DNA of 64,000 bases from Culex pipiens pallens (GCF_016801865.2 NC_068939.1:185480053-185544052); one strand, 5' to 3'; shown: positions 33,195 through 46,700, counted from the stretch's first letter. Numbers and translations are program-made. The notes: generated from the letters alone by a model not told the origin.

Positions 33195-33715
33195 AAAAAC
33201 ATATTTTTTAAAAGACTTTATTAGAAAAGATTACATGTATTAAATGGCATTGGTACATCGGACAAGCTCCAGGGTAGCGAAGGGTAACAAATTACCCTCT
33301 CCATCGGCGAAACTCCGAGCATTCGTCCATCTCGTATTGATCGTATTGATCGGTAGCGTGAATCCCGGCCAGTTTCCCTCCGCCGCTGTCAGTCGCCTCC
33401 CCATACGAGGACCGTAGAGGACGATAACCCTCAGGCCACTGGCCTTCATCGCCATGAAGGGGCCCCTCTCGGCAGCGCAGGATCAGCGGGTACTGAAGAC
33501 GCCAGTCCGCAACGTAGCCAGCAACGCCCGCTGGTTGTCCACCATCCGTCCGGCAAAAAGTCAAAGCCTCCGCAACACGGCTGCCTCCCGACACCGGGGA
33601 TCACGATTCCGGAACAAGCCTTCGTCCCTTGAATCACTTAGCCGGTCCGTAAAACTTTCTCTGGGCTGGACGAGCCAATAGTTTCTGAATTTCCAAAAAT
33701 AAATAAATAAACATA
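33195..33715 (-). other. GC-rich segment resembling the 3' end of a transcribed retroelement
   Basis: The segment is much more GC-rich than its surroundings. On the minus strand one frame ends LLPFATLELVRCTNAI followed by a stop and, 23 bases on, an AATAAA-type signal (TCTAATAAAG). At the other side is a short AAATAAATAAATAAAC tract. No intact protein is readable; frames on the minus strand at 33292-33594 and 33446-33637 overlap and suggest frameshifts. It may be a decayed retroelement or processed pseudogene. I do not recognise the source. Confidence 0.35.
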
Positions 33716-33832
33716 AACAGCCTGCCATAGCAACGGATATCTTCGTCATCACTGCGAAGAAAAATCACTGTGATGAAAAAATACTGTGATGAAAATAATT
33801 GCGCAACACTCTAGTAAAGTGCAAAATGCGCA

Positions 33833-34785
33833 ATAACATAAACAAAATCTCTGCCATCAGCAGTCCCTGTTTATATAGCCCTGTCAACCTGTCAAACAAA
33901 AGACTACATGAACCTCGTGACGAAAAAAAAAGCAACATGAACAAAGCGCCATGTACATTCGGCGAAGAAAAACGAATCATAACAAAGCGTCCCCTTCAAT
34001 GACAGCAGGGTGATATAGACGTTGGTGATTTCAAAAGAAATTATGTTTGTTTTTCTCAAATAAAATTACGGAGCTGATGTTTTATTGAATATGGATGATC
34101 AAGTATCAATAAAAGTAACGTTTTTCATCGTTTTTTATCATTAGAACATCTTATTTTGCTTTTATATTAAAATGGGAATTAAAAATGGATGCTCAACATT
34201 CAAATGCGTTTTTCTCAAAACGCATGGTTTGTACATGATGCTTTTTGAAATGTTGGCGTCGATTTGATAGGACTCGCGGTGTCTCTCCCTTGCGGTGCGA
34301 TGACGTTTTGAAGAGAGAAACAAAAATGACGTTTGCCGAACTCTACACACTACACACTCAACTGAGTTTACGCCACAGTTTACTGTTCAAACACGAACAC
34401 GGGAATTTTACAGAAAATCTGTGTAAAGTTTACACGCACTGTGTTTAACTGAAATCGAAGTGAATTTGACTTTTGTTTTTCATTTTGATGATTCTGGATG
34501 CCACCAGCCACACAATAGGTCCAGTGTAAACAAGTACCGGCTCGGAACATGCTTAAAATCCACTGATGATTTTTTTTTTCTTTAGACGAAAAAATGTAAA
34601 TTGGGTGCTGAAATTGAGGTTGGATTGCTTATTTCATTACATAAATGATCAGGCTAATTGTTATTAGCATAGTGACAAAGTGTGTCAATTTTGAAAAATA
34701 TGGATCGCATCAGCAAACAATTTAAAAATAAAAAATAAATGTTAAGCCTAGAAAAAGTTAGGCGAAAGTATTTCAAAGTGCTTTA
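33833..34785. other. intergenic, nothing recognised
   Basis: Mixed AT-rich sequence. The GC-richer part at 34240-34430 has short frames on both strands without recognisable products. Confidence 0.4.
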
Positions 34786-35507
34786 TACATAATTGGGTCC
34801 TAAAGTATAACGGTAAAAACGCGATTAAAAACCATTTATGATCACTATTTTTTATTCTAATGTCAAAAAAATTTACAGGACAACATTTTTGGATTAACCG
34901 ACGACGACGTCGGATTAACTGTTGTACCCTCGGAACGAGATGTCAAGTAGGACCTTTTCTGTCAAAAAGGGTCGCGAGGCTAATTTTTTTAAATTAATTT
35001 AAAAATCAATTTTAAATCCTTTGCAGTTGTACAAAAAGTCACTATACGCTTAATCGTTCTGCCCACCATTGAATGAAACGGCTAATATCCACTTTTGGCA
35101 AAAACGAGATATTAGCACCAGGTAGTAGAGGATGTTCCAACGCATCTTCTGAAACTTGAAATTCATTAAAATAGTGTTTAGATTTGGCTGCCGATTCGAA
35201 AAACCAAACGACTAATATGCCACTTTTATGTGAAATTTCCGTGATGAAATTTGGTGACAAAAACTAAAACGCATTTTTCTCGGAATACTTGATTTGGCAT
35301 AATAGCGGAATTTTCAATTCTGGAGCAACATTGAAATGGGGTGGAACGACATTGCTCTTACGGCCTTTCGTCCCATTTAAACGCGTGTAATGAGAGGCCG
35401 TAAGAGCAATGTCGTACCGCCCCTTTTAAATGTTGCTCCAGAATTATGGGCAGCGTTGTGAACAATAATATCACAAATTAAAGCTAAAGTTCTGGACCCA
35501 GTTACAA
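34786..35507. mobile_element. copy of the long-arm foldback family, interrupted
   Basis: From AATTGGGTCCTAAA to GTTGTACAAAAAGTCA (34792-35042) it matches one arm of the element at 56198-57093, including GTCAAGTAGGA and TTCTGTCAA. The match resumes after 35450 with GTGAACAATAATATC and TTCTGGACCCA. The intervening ~400 bp is an insertion that itself contains the hairpin at 35316-35445. Confidence 0.6.
35316..35445. mobile_element. 130-bp foldback element
   Basis: Arms of about 55 bp starting AATTCTGGAGCAACATT pair with the inverted right end. Internal blocks ACGACATTGCTCTTACGGCC and its complement are perfect. It lies in the insertion that splits the 34786-35507 element. Confidence 0.8.
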
Positions 35508-35832
35508 CTCGATTACGGTGTGCTCTTTTGTTCTATCTCGATAGGAATCCCCAGAGAGCATTCCGATATTGAGCTATGCTAGTATCAAAAATTTTCAAAA
35601 AAAATCAATGAATCGTGGCGTGATTTTGGTAAATATTATATTCCTTGAAATTTTTCATCTCTGCGGTACCAAAATTTAAAAAAAAGTACAAAAGATTTTA
35701 CCAATTTCAATAAAGTTTTTTGTTCCCCGAAGGGGGGTCAAAATTTTAAATTAGATTTGCAATTGCCTAATCGAAAAAGAATATTTTTTTCGTTTCCTTT
35801 CTGAGATTGTCGAGCAACCTCTGAACTATGTA

Positions 35833-36048
35833 ACGAAACTTTTGGCACTACGCCCCCCGGGGCATGGCCTTCCTCTAACGTGGGATTTCTGCTCCAGCGC
35901 CTCTGACGAGACAGGAGAAAACGGGACCGACGTTTTACTTCACCATCCGATAGAAGCTCAGTGGATAAGGCGGGAATCGAACCCGCGTCTCATATCATCA
36001 TCGGGATCGGCAGCCGAAGCCGCTACCCCTGCGCCACGAGACCCACCA
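35833..36048 (-). mobile_element. Feilai-like tRNA-derived SINE, minus strand
   Basis: On the minus strand the element starts GGGTCTCGTGGCGCAGGGG (box A) with GGGTTCGATTCCCGC (box B). Its body contains CGTCAGAGGCGCTGGAGCAG and CCCACGTTAGAGGAAGGCC. It is flanked by a 13-bp direct repeat TCTGAACTATGTA (35820-35832 and 36049-36061). The body matches what I remember of the Feilai SINE of culicine mosquitoes. Confidence 0.85.
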
Positions 36049-36204
36049 TCTGAACTATGTACATATTCTAAATTGATTTAGGATTTGGAAAATGGCGTGA
36101 TGAAATATCGAGGAAATACATTTGCAATAGGCAATCAACCATTCAAATTTGGCTGAAATGGGGTCATGAACTCGCATTAGATTTTAAATAACTTCAAGAG
36201 AAAC

Positions 36205-36232
36205 GAATCTTCGGATTATCGAGTCTAGACTG
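36205..36232 (+). repeat. right-end fragment of the pogo-like MITE family
   Basis: TCGGATTATCGAGTCTAGACTG followed by TA (only TCGGATTATCGAG and CTAGACTG matter here) matches the terminus of the element at 52307-52448. No left end is present nearby. Confidence 0.45.
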
Positions 36233-37714
36233 TACGTACATAATGAATTTTCCAAAATTTGAAATATATGAAATATTTGAAATAAATGTTTTTGTTTCTT
36301 CTTCTTTGCTTCTTATCTAGTTCGTAGCAGTTTTATAAAAAAAAAGTCCAAAATCTAGTCCAAAATGGTTTTGTACATAAAAGTTCAGCACAAGTTGAAA
36401 TTTTTTAAACCAGTGTAATTTAACAAATCGTGTTCTTCTAGAAAAGTAAACGTCATGCTGTCAGTTTTTGTTTTGCGTGCTGTCAAAACGACAAACAGTG
36501 TGGTGGCGTGCTGCGCTGATGCTGCTGCGGGTAAACATTCGTCCTTTGGCTTCAGCAAAATTCGGTTGTAGGCAGCGGCGTTAGTGCTTGTTTTAAGACT
36601 TGATTAGGGCATGTCCTCCACGAAAAAAGCCAGTAATTAACGCTGATCGAATGATTTTATTCGATATCGTCTAGTTATTCCAGAATTGGATGTGAGTAGT
36701 GCGTGAAATCCCGCAACGAATTCGCTCTCGCTCTCTGTATTTACAACTTTTGTACGGTTGCCCAAAGTTGGGGCTAGGCGACACCATTTTGTACACTCCT
36801 TACGACACCCGTAGTTGCAGTGCTGCCAGTGAAGGTTGTGATTAATTTTGTATTGAAAGAAAATTTATTTCGAAAATTATTTAGGAAAAACTTTGTAGCC
36901 GAAAATCTTGGTTTTGTGCACTTAGTGAAAATTTATTTAGTTCTACCTATGAAAAAAATACTTCCCGATTTTCCCTCATAATAAATCTGGCCACACTGAC
37001 AGACCCGCATTTTTACCTCCGCCTGCTGCGGGAACCTCCTTCGTTCTCAGAGCATGAATCAGTTGTCATTCAATAGTTCGTCACACACGTAACACGGCCG
37101 TTTTAGTTCAGCAAAGAAAGAAATAGTTTCATTGATGAAACAATTCGCTTAGCCGTGATTTTCCAGTGAGAAGATTCTTGACGTATGTTAGATAAAATAA
37201 ATAAGAAGTTTTTCAAGTTTTCTAAAATATTTTGTATAGTTTGAAGAGAGAAGTTATTCAGTTCAGTTCAAAGAAGAAAAACGATATTACACGGCTTCTC
37301 TTGTGCTATTATTCTTGTTTTTATTTTAAACTTACAATACAAATAGCTTTCTATTAAATTTTCTCAATTTTAAATTTAAATTGTCCGATTTCAGGTAACA
37401 CAATTTTCAAAATCTCCTCAAAACTCGCACTGTGGCAGCGTAAACGGCACGCCACGGTACGGTGGTCGGAAAAGTGCGGCTAGGCAACAGTGCCGTAGCT
37501 GTTTGTATTGCACACTTTGGCCTCCCGTATATTTACCACACTCACTGCGCGCTCTGTGTGTCGAGGAGGCTGGTTGAGCGCGTTCCGAAAATAGTGCCAC
37601 AGCGGAACCGGTTCCGGGTTCCCGCGAGTAATCCCAACCTTCAACCGCACCCGACGCAGAGCTTCCGCGTAAGCTCTCCCCAGCGATCTCACGTTGGAGT
37701 CGAAAAAGGCAAAA
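36233..37714 (+). promoter_or_regulatory. CoREST upstream region and leader
   Basis: No gene precedes CoREST here. GC-richer blocks at 36470-36600, 36690-36840 and 37010-37160 are plausible promoter or untranslated exons. A TTTCAG acceptor at 37389-37394 directly precedes the GC-rich segment containing the CoREST start, so the leader is probably spliced. Exact transcription start is not visible. Confidence 0.4.
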
Positions 37715-40700
37715 ATGGTGCTGGCCGACCGAGCAGTCGAAAACGTCCGCAACGGCCGGCGGAGTCGCGGACCGAGCCCGAACGGTCACTCGGCCACGGT
37801 GGTCATCGCCGGAGGCGTCACCGAGTCCAGCTCGGATGATGAAAATTGTAAGTTGAAGTGTTGCGATCCAAGCAGTCTGAGAAATTTTAATCTGTTTTCC
37901 TTCCTTTTCCTCGCAGCACGAAAGAACGGAAATTCCTCCAAAGCAACCAAAGCAAAGAGCGAGTACGAAGGTAAGGAAGGGCCGCCAGCCTACTGTGAGA
38001 TGGCATTATTGTGATTTCGTAACGTTATTTCTGGGGGCGCTTCTTTCTTTGAGTTTGTGATTTCGTTCTTTAATTCATTTCGATGATGATGTTCATCAAA
38101 TTTCCATTTGATCGATAAAGGTTATTTTTATTTGGCAAAGTTTTCCGTCTTTTACCGTTTTCTCTTTGAGTGACCTACTTTTTGGATGTTATTTTCATAC
38201 GTAATCCTTTGCTTTGTTTCGGTGCGTTTGTTTTATATTTCATAAACTGTTAATTTTTTTAGAGGACGAATAGGGTTTTAGTTTTAGTCACTAAGATTTT
38301 TAGAGCAGATCAAAAACGTCAAAATCTGGGCTTTTAACAATGCCTTGGACATAATCGGAATGGCGTTGAATAACGTAGTTCATGTCAGTTTAATAATTAT
38401 CGAGAGGAGCTAGAAATTGAATTATTCGTTTGGTACTTTATCAAAAAATTATGCATTCTAGGCACTTAAAGTTCTCATCTGTGTTTGGAAGATTTTAGCG
38501 GAAAAAATATGCATTTTAGGTACTTGAAGTTACGTCCGTGTTTGGGAAACGCACGTTTTTTCCAAAGATCAAAGCACACTGGAACCAGTGATCCCAGACG
38601 GTCCCTGTGTCATTTTTTGATACGAAATTTGTCTGAACACGCCTTCCGTCGGATGCACGGAAAAATTGAACAAATGTTAAATATAAATATTTTAGAAAAA
38701 TGCCCAACAATCTAAGAAAATTCAAAATATTAAAATTAATAAAAAAAAACTTAACATTTTATAGTCTTGCAATTTTTTTGCGCTTTTTGATTTGATATGC
38801 ATTTTTTAGAGTGAGAATTTTTCTTTTCTGTTTCGTGACATGACGAAATCCAGTCTGCAAACCGTTAAGATTACCATCTCTATGCGAATACGAATTTCTG
38901 TTTGGTGACCTTCCTTATAATGGATAATATTTAAAAAAAATGTTTTGTTTTATTTACGAATTTAGTAAACATTTCTTCAGAGGTGCAATGATATTATTTT
39001 TTTCTCATTTTCTGCAGAGAAAATTCGCGTCGGTCGTGACTACCAGGCCGTCTGTCCCGACATGGTTCCGGCCCCGGAACGCAAACCCGAACAGGTGAAC
39101 GACCGAGCCCTGCTGGTTTGGTCGCCCACGAAGGAAATCCCAGACAGCAAGTGTGAGTCCCCCCCTATTAATGCTAAAAATCACAAAAAACTAACTGTTT
39201 CCTCTTTCTTTGCTCCAGTGGAGGAGTACATCACGGTGGCCAAAGAAAAGTACGGATACAACGGCGAACAGGCGCTGGGCATGCTGTTCTGGCACAAGCA
39301 CGACCTGGAGCGGGCGGTGCTCGATCTGGCCAACTTTACGCCCTTCCCCGACGAGTGGACCGTCGAGGATAAGGTCCTGTTCGAGCAGGCATTCCAGTTC
39401 CACGGCAAGAGCTTTCACCGCATCCGACAAATGGTGGGTCCTTTGCTTGCTTGGCTCGATCCCAATCCCAGCATCTGTAACACCCAAACCCCCTTTTTCA
39501 TTGTCAGCTTCCGGACAAATCGATCGCCAGCCTGGTCAAGTTTTACTACTCGTGGAAGAAGACGCGCAGCCGGACCAGCGTGATGGACCGGCAGGAGAAG
39601 ATGAAAAAGAACGACAGCTCCGAGAACGGCAGCGACCACGGCAGCAACGAGGACTCGGACGACGACAAGGTGAGTAGTGCTGCTCCTAATCCTCAACCTC
39701 CTCCTACTCCGCCTACTTCGATCATTGTGCTCGACTAACCCGCCGAAAATAAGTGGTTCCAAGTATTACGAAACTAGTGTTACGATTATTACTGTGTAAG
39801 CGTGAATGAGACAGAACAGTGTGGTGTGTTTGAGACGGAAAATTGGTCTACCGAGTCTTTTCTTTAATCACGATTGATGACACCTTATTTTATTTTGCTG
39901 AAATTTTTTGTCCGCTATCCGAAAAAAAACTAAATAGCTAGGTTGTAACCTTTATTAAGATGGTCAATTCTAGCATAATTTAAAAAAAAAAGATCCTATC
40001 TGCATAGGAATCTCATGACACATACATGTTTTTGAGCAATCACTTTAGAACTGGCCATCTTATTTTGTTAAACAAGTAAAAACCATTATTTAAGGGCTTC
40101 TCCACTCCTTAAAGGCAAGTCAAATTTGACCCCGTTATTGAGTACCGAGTTTTAATTTATTCCTGAAAATCTCCGATTTTCGGACCACCTAATATACAAT
40201 TTTGCCTTTTAATAAAACATTCGAACAGAAAAGAAAAAAAAATTGGCAATTTTCAAGAATTTAAAAATAAATATTAATCCTCGACTAAAAAAATATGGAA
40301 CATTTTAGTTTGTGTCTGCCTGAATTTTTACCCTCGCATTTTTTTTTGTTAAATAAAATAAGGAATAAAAAATTTAAATTCTTAATTTCTTAAACTTAAA
40401 GAAAATGTTTCCATTTTTTTCCATTGTCCGATTCTTTAATTCTGCAGACGTCTGAGGTATTTGTAGGACTTAAGAATTTAAAAATTTTATTACAGTAGTT
40501 GTTCGGTAACTGGGCGTTGTTAAACTGGGCTGCTTTTTAACCGGGCGCTCGATAACTGGGCCGTAGCCCAGTTAAAAAGCAGACAAACGTCAAAAAACCA
40601 AAATAAACCGAAATCACCGAGGGGTTAACGGATGCAAATCATGGTCAACAAATAAAAAAACTTTTTTCAAACTTTTATGTAATTTCAAGTCACAATTAAA

Positions 40701-43700
40701 GAAATATGAAAAGTAATCATTGTAAACAAATTTGAGTAACTTTTATTTTTATATTTCATCAAATAAATATTATGCATCGGTAGTCCCCTCGTTATTTTTC
40801 GTTCAGCCCAGTTAGCGAACAGCATTCGATGACTGGGCCACGTTCTCAGCCCAGTTACCGAACAACTACTGTATTGGAATGATTAAATTCCAAAATGCTT
40901 AAACTATTAATATTGTACAATTCCATTTATTTATTTTTTTTGTTTTTGAGTAAAGTTTTTGAAATCATCTAAGCTTAACTTTTAAATGTTCTTTCGTTAT
41001 TCATCTTTTATAAACTCTTAAATTTGTGAAATTTATTTAAATTTTTGAATTTATTAAACTCTTAGAAATCCCGGATATTAACAAATTCTCAAAACTATTA
41101 AAAGTCTTCAAATTTTTAAAATGTCTAACATTTTTGAAAATCTAAATTTTGTATAAATTCAGAACACGCTCATAATTTTAAAAAATTTGATATTTTCAAT
41201 TCATTAAATTCTTATTTTTTTTTAATTTTAAATTTTTTTTTGAAGGTTTAATTCTGGAGTTTTTTTTTGAAAAGGTCCAATAAACCAAATTTCCAGTTTT
41301 TGCCTTTTGGGTGTTTTTGAAACCGAATTGAGTCAGGGATATTAAAAATCACCCAAAAAGCAAAAACTGAAAATTTGGTTTATTGGACCTTTTCAAACAA
41401 AAAACTCCATTATTCTTAAATTTCTTGAAATCTTAAAATCATCACAATTCTTAAAAATCCAAACACTCTTAAATATCTTAAAGTTAATGAATTTCTTTAT
41501 GTTTTTGAAACTATGAATAATCCTTAAAATTTATAAAAATATTGAAATTCTAAAAATCCAAACATTGTTAAGTATCTTAAAACTCTTAAAATTTCTTTAT
41601 TCGAAAATTCTATTTTTTTAAATTCTTAGTTTTATTTTAATAAGTTAAATATCATAAATATAAAATTCTTAAAAAAAATTCCTCAAATACCGAAAAATCA
41701 TATAATTCCCAAAATTCTTCAAATTTATATATTTCTTAAAAAAATTAAAAAAATATATATTTTTTTAAATTCTGAAGTTTGTGTTTTAAAGACCCAATAA
41801 ACAAAACTTTTAATTCTTACATACATAAAAATTTTTGAAACCGCATTGAAATAAACACCTAAAAAAATAAGATTTGGCTTATTGGACCTTCTTGAATTAC
41901 TTAAAACTCTTAATAATCTTAATATTTAAGATATTTTTGGAACTCTCAATTTTTTTTTATTTTTGAAATAAAAACTGTTAATTTATAATTATAATTCTTA
42001 AAAAATAACATTCTTCGAAAAATTCTTGAAAAATCTTATATTTGTAATATTTTTAAAATTTATAATTTATTTTGTAATATTCTTAAAATTTATAAATTTT
42101 CAGAATTTAAGATTGTCAAAATAATTTTTTTTTTAATATTTTTGAAATAAAATAAAATAATTAAACCTATAAAAACTCTCGTTATTTTAAATTTCCTAAA
42201 ATTTTCAAAAATCTTCAGATTTTAGATGTTTTGAAATTCTTCAAATTCCTGAAGTTCTTATAATTCTTGAAATTACTAAAATTCTTTTTCATAAAATTCT
42301 TTTTCCAATCTCTCAATTTTCTGAAATTCCACAAAAAAAAATCAGATTTTTTAAATTGCATTGGTTTTAAGTTTTACACTTTTAATTTAATTTTTTTTTT
42401 AATTCTGAAAATGTTGGTTCTAAAATTTAAAATACTCTCAAAATTACAAATTCTTTATTTCGAAAGTCTAAGCTTAAAATGGTATTTTTTTAAGGATTTT
42501 AGATATATTTTTTAAAAGAAAGTTGCTTTCGTCTTTGCCCCTAGCAGTGGAGAAGCCCTTAGTTAGGTTGAACAGTTTCTTTTATTTTACAGTTGAAAAT
42601 TATTGAATTATCAAATTAAAAATAAATGATTTAATTGAGGGCAAATCGGCTGTTGCTTCTGAAAAAGGTTGTTGCAAAGTTCGCTCACTAGTAAAAAAGA
42701 GAAATTAGATCGGAACTCAATGGGTAGGTACAAGTTCAAATTCCGTAGTTAGCTTCGGTAGATCGTTTTCATTTTTGTTGAAATAGTAGAGTTTTGCTTT
42801 TTTATTATTTACTTCCGGGGTTCCGCCTGACGTTCGTGTCCGTGTTCCGCTTCCGCCGTCAGTTTCGTCGAGTCCGATTTCCGATTGCAGCCTGGCGCGC
42901 CCCTGTCTGACGCACTTTTTTCCACTTCTTTCTTCCCTTTGCATATTCGTCCCCCACCACCAACACACACACATTCACGCCCATGGTCAGCCGGCAACCG
43001 CGCTCGCTGCATCCGTTTCGTTGGCCAGCAGCACGACCCACACGGCCATCAGTGGTGGTCCGTCGGCCACGGCCCTGGCCGCCACAAACGGCACCGATTC
43101 GGGCGAGCCGGGCAAACCTTCATCGTCGGCGTCGGCGGCGGCCGCAACCGCTGAAGCTGATTCCGCTGGGGTCGATTCGGGCGAAGTGACTGGCGAGGCC
43201 GGTGGTCCGGTCACCAACGGCAATGGCGTTCCGTCGTCGGCGGCCCCGACCTCGCTCAATTGTTCCGGGTGCGGCGTGACCTGCAGCGAACTGAACGCCA
43301 CTCCCCAGGGGAACCTGTGCGGCAGTTGCTACCATCACTGGAGGTAGAGGAAAATTATTTCATTTTTAATCTATCGAACAACAAAATTCAAAACTTTCGT
43401 TTCAAAGAAATCAAAAATCAATATGCTTTAGTTTTTGCACCGCGTTTTGCACAGTTTTGAATTTTTAAAACTTTTCACTCACGCAAAAAAAAGCAAATTT
43501 GTCTCGTCCACACCCAAATCGAAACAAAAAAAAAATGAAATAATTTTTCTCTCTTTGTCTCTTCCCATTCTCTCTCCCACACACCATTTCCGGTTTTTTT
43601 TAGACGAACGGGCGTGTTGCGTCCCACATCCGGTCCGACCTTTATGAACAAACGCGCGCGCAATTCCGCCCTGCTCGGCAAATCCGGCGACAGCCACAAG

Positions 43701-46700
43701 CGTAGGCCCCCGAGGGGGATGTACATAAATCACGACGACATTGTCAAGCTGGCCGATTCGGCCCAGAGCGGAGCAGGAGGCGCGGGCGCTGCGATCGGAA
43801 CCGGAACGGGCGTCGGTTCGACACCGGACACGACGAACCTCAGCGTCGATCTGCTGGCCGGGATGGATAGGGAAATTGTTTCGCTGTGGAGTCAGATTCA
43901 GCTCAACAAGCAGGCGGTCAGCAAGCTGAAGGCCACCATCGAAGACACGTCCGCGGTCATCCACCCGGCGGAGGTCCAGGTGGTGCGCTTCACGTCCCGC
44001 TGGAACAATGAGGAGCTTCTGTTGGCGGTGCAGGGCGTTCGGAAGTTTGGTCGGAACTTTCAGGTAACACTTGTGGTCCTCCTCTGGCGATGATTCCCTG
44101 GTCGACGGTTCTGTTGATTTGTTGGAAAGTTGTTCTCGGAATTGTGGGACGAACCGGTTGCATGTTGTAGATTTGTATTTTGAACATTTTTAACTTTTTG
44201 TTAAGTAATTAGCCTACTTATATTTTATGCCATCCGATACGAATTATAGAACTAATACTTAAAAATTCCATGCGGCTCATTGTGAAACTTCTGAATATTA
44301 AAATTTTAAGTAACCGTTATATTTTCAGCGATGTCATGAAAAATATTTTAACTTCTGTTAGTTTATGAGAACACCATGCGTCTCCATACTAGAAAATGAT
44401 TATTTCTCAATATTTAGCCAATAATAGTGGAGACGGCTGGTACTTGATTTGATAGCTGCTTCAAATGTTGATCAATATTCTCTTTTTATTTTTGCTTTAA
44501 TTTAATTTTATTTATTTTCAAACGTTTTGGGCACTAGAAATTGTATTATATTTTCTGCAACTTATTTTTGTTTTTGTTTTAATGAAAATACTAAAATTTA
44601 CAGCATATTGATACTTGAACTCAAACCTGAAGCAAAATTTTGACATTTTGAAAATTGTAAAGATTATATTTTTTCAAATAATTATTATTTGATTATTTCT
44701 TTAAACTCACAAAAATTATAAAAATAACAAATCAAAAGTTTATTTATACCGTTACCGTTGTAAACTAAATTTATCTGGCCCAATCTCACTCCCCAGATGC
44801 AATGCCACCCCTGCTGTCACATTTTTTCGACATAACTTCTAAAAGACTGCAGTAAAAAAAGAGTGTAATCAGCTCTTCCTTAATTCTCTTTAACTAAACT
44901 TGCCTTAAACTGCTTCTCAAGGTATAGATTTTTGAACAGTTACCTAACATTGTTTTATGAACACCCCTAAAATTTGCATGGAAACATGTATGGAAAATGG
45001 ATGATGAAAAATTGCATCTGAAACTGTCAAAGGTTATTAGGCTTTTTTCTAGTTTGCAAACAAAGATTCCTGCAATGGAATATCACCTTAAAAGTTAGAA
45101 TGGTGATGAAACAAGAACTAAAATATCAAAACTGGCACCAAGACTGTAAGTATTTTCGTCCTAGTCTCTTATTGGATCCTCACTGCAACTACTTTCGAAC
45201 AAAGCATTTTTATTTATTTATTTTTTTTTTTTGAAAAAAAAAACTATTTGTTTGAGCCTTAAAATAAGCCTCTTTCGACACATTTTAGTTAATTTTAGTT
45301 ACCAACTAAAAACATAAGATCCGGGGCTTCAAAAAAGTACATAAGTAGTCAATACTTGAGACAAGGTTGCTAGATCGTCAAACTTTTAGACTAGGATAAT
45401 GATTATTGCACTCGATCGAGAAATTACGATTAAAATCTGTAATTGATTTTTGTAAACGTTTTATTCAAACGAAAAAAAAAGAAAATAAATTTAAAACATA
45501 AGAAGTTTAGAAAAAAATGAACTTAAAATATTTTTAAAAGTAAAAATTCAGCAGAACTCGGAAAGAGTCGAGGGACAAAACTTAGAAAAATATTTGCATT
45601 TAAATAAAATACCTCTCACATTTTTTTTCCACAATAATCTAACACAAACGCAGCCAGTGCGACGAAAGCATGCTGGAAAGTGTTGTGATTATATTACGCC
45701 CCAAGTACTTTTCTTGTCAATAAATAATTGCAGTACGTACGAGAACACCCGAAAATGCATTAAACAAATTAAAGCAGCCAGCCCTACTGCGTTGCGTTTA
45801 GCGCAGAGAGGATTCTGAAAACGGATCACATTTCCTAGAATCAACAGGGGAGGAAGGGTGCGTGGACATACCGTACCAAATTCTCCGGTCGTCTTACATT
45901 TCTTCTTATTTTAATAAAAAAAATTTACTCACCGATTTTTTGTTTTTTTTTTTTGCTGAAATTTAGTTTTACTGAATTTTTATCTACTGAAATTTCAGTA
46001 AGCGATTCAGTAATTTAGATTTTACTGAATTCTCAGTTAACTGATATTTGTCACTTTGGCAGATGATTTACTGAAATTTCAGTAAAATGGTTGTCAAAAC
46101 AACTGAAATTTCAGTTGAAGGAATCGTCAAATTATTTTACTGAAAATTCAGTAATTTTCTTGTGGCAGTTTGACAGATCATTTGCTGAAGATTCAGCAAT
46201 CATTGCTGGTATTTCAGTTATCAAAATTTGATTTTGGTTGTCATTAAAATACTGTTATTAATTCATTTATTTCATCAATCGTCCAAACCTAAAAAACAGG
46301 TGGTTAGCATCGAGGCATTTTTTTAATAACATTTTTCTTACCTTTGTTTCTAAAGATCATAATACAAAATTAAAAAAAAAAAAACAACATATTTAAAAGA
46401 GGATTTTCTTTCGGCAGCATCCAAACAAAAAGTCAGAAGTGACATTTCAATTTGACAGATATGCAGTTACTGATTTTTCAGTAATGTTTTTGTTTATTAC
46501 CGAATTTCAGCAAATGTGATGATTACTGAATCGCATTTAGTTATTTATTTTACTGAAATGGCAACCCAAAATTTGCTGTGTATAGTCATAAAAAAATGCG
46601 GGGTTCCTCGGCCGGAATAATTAGACCCGTATTTTTTTATTGTTTAGCCATTAGGGTGGCTTCAACCGATTTTAGCTGTCTTGGATAAAAATTAAAGGTA

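Larger units (their letters stand above)
32624..33832. mobile_element. inverted-repeat element interrupted by two later insertions
   Basis: The left end TGCGCACTTTGCACC, then GTAGAGTGCTGCG, then TTTTCATCACAGT, pairs with the right end read inverted (TGCGCATTTTGCACT, TAGAGTGTTGCG, TTTTCATCACAGT). TTTTCATCACA or its complement recurs several times near both ends. The interior is occupied by the tRNA-like element at 32717 and the GC-rich segment at 33195. The outer target-site duplication was not identified. Confidence 0.6.

Noticed and set aside
35965..36045. Functional tRNA gene on the minus strand
   Set aside because: It is the head of a Feilai-like SINE with a target-site duplication; the anticodon arm does not fold well.
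35842..36081. 79-codon open frame on the plus strand
   Set aside because: It is the reverse complement of the Feilai-like SINE.
37418..37789. Minus-strand frame of 123 codons at the CoREST start
   Set aside because: Antisense to the GC-rich leader and first exon of CoREST; no known protein features.
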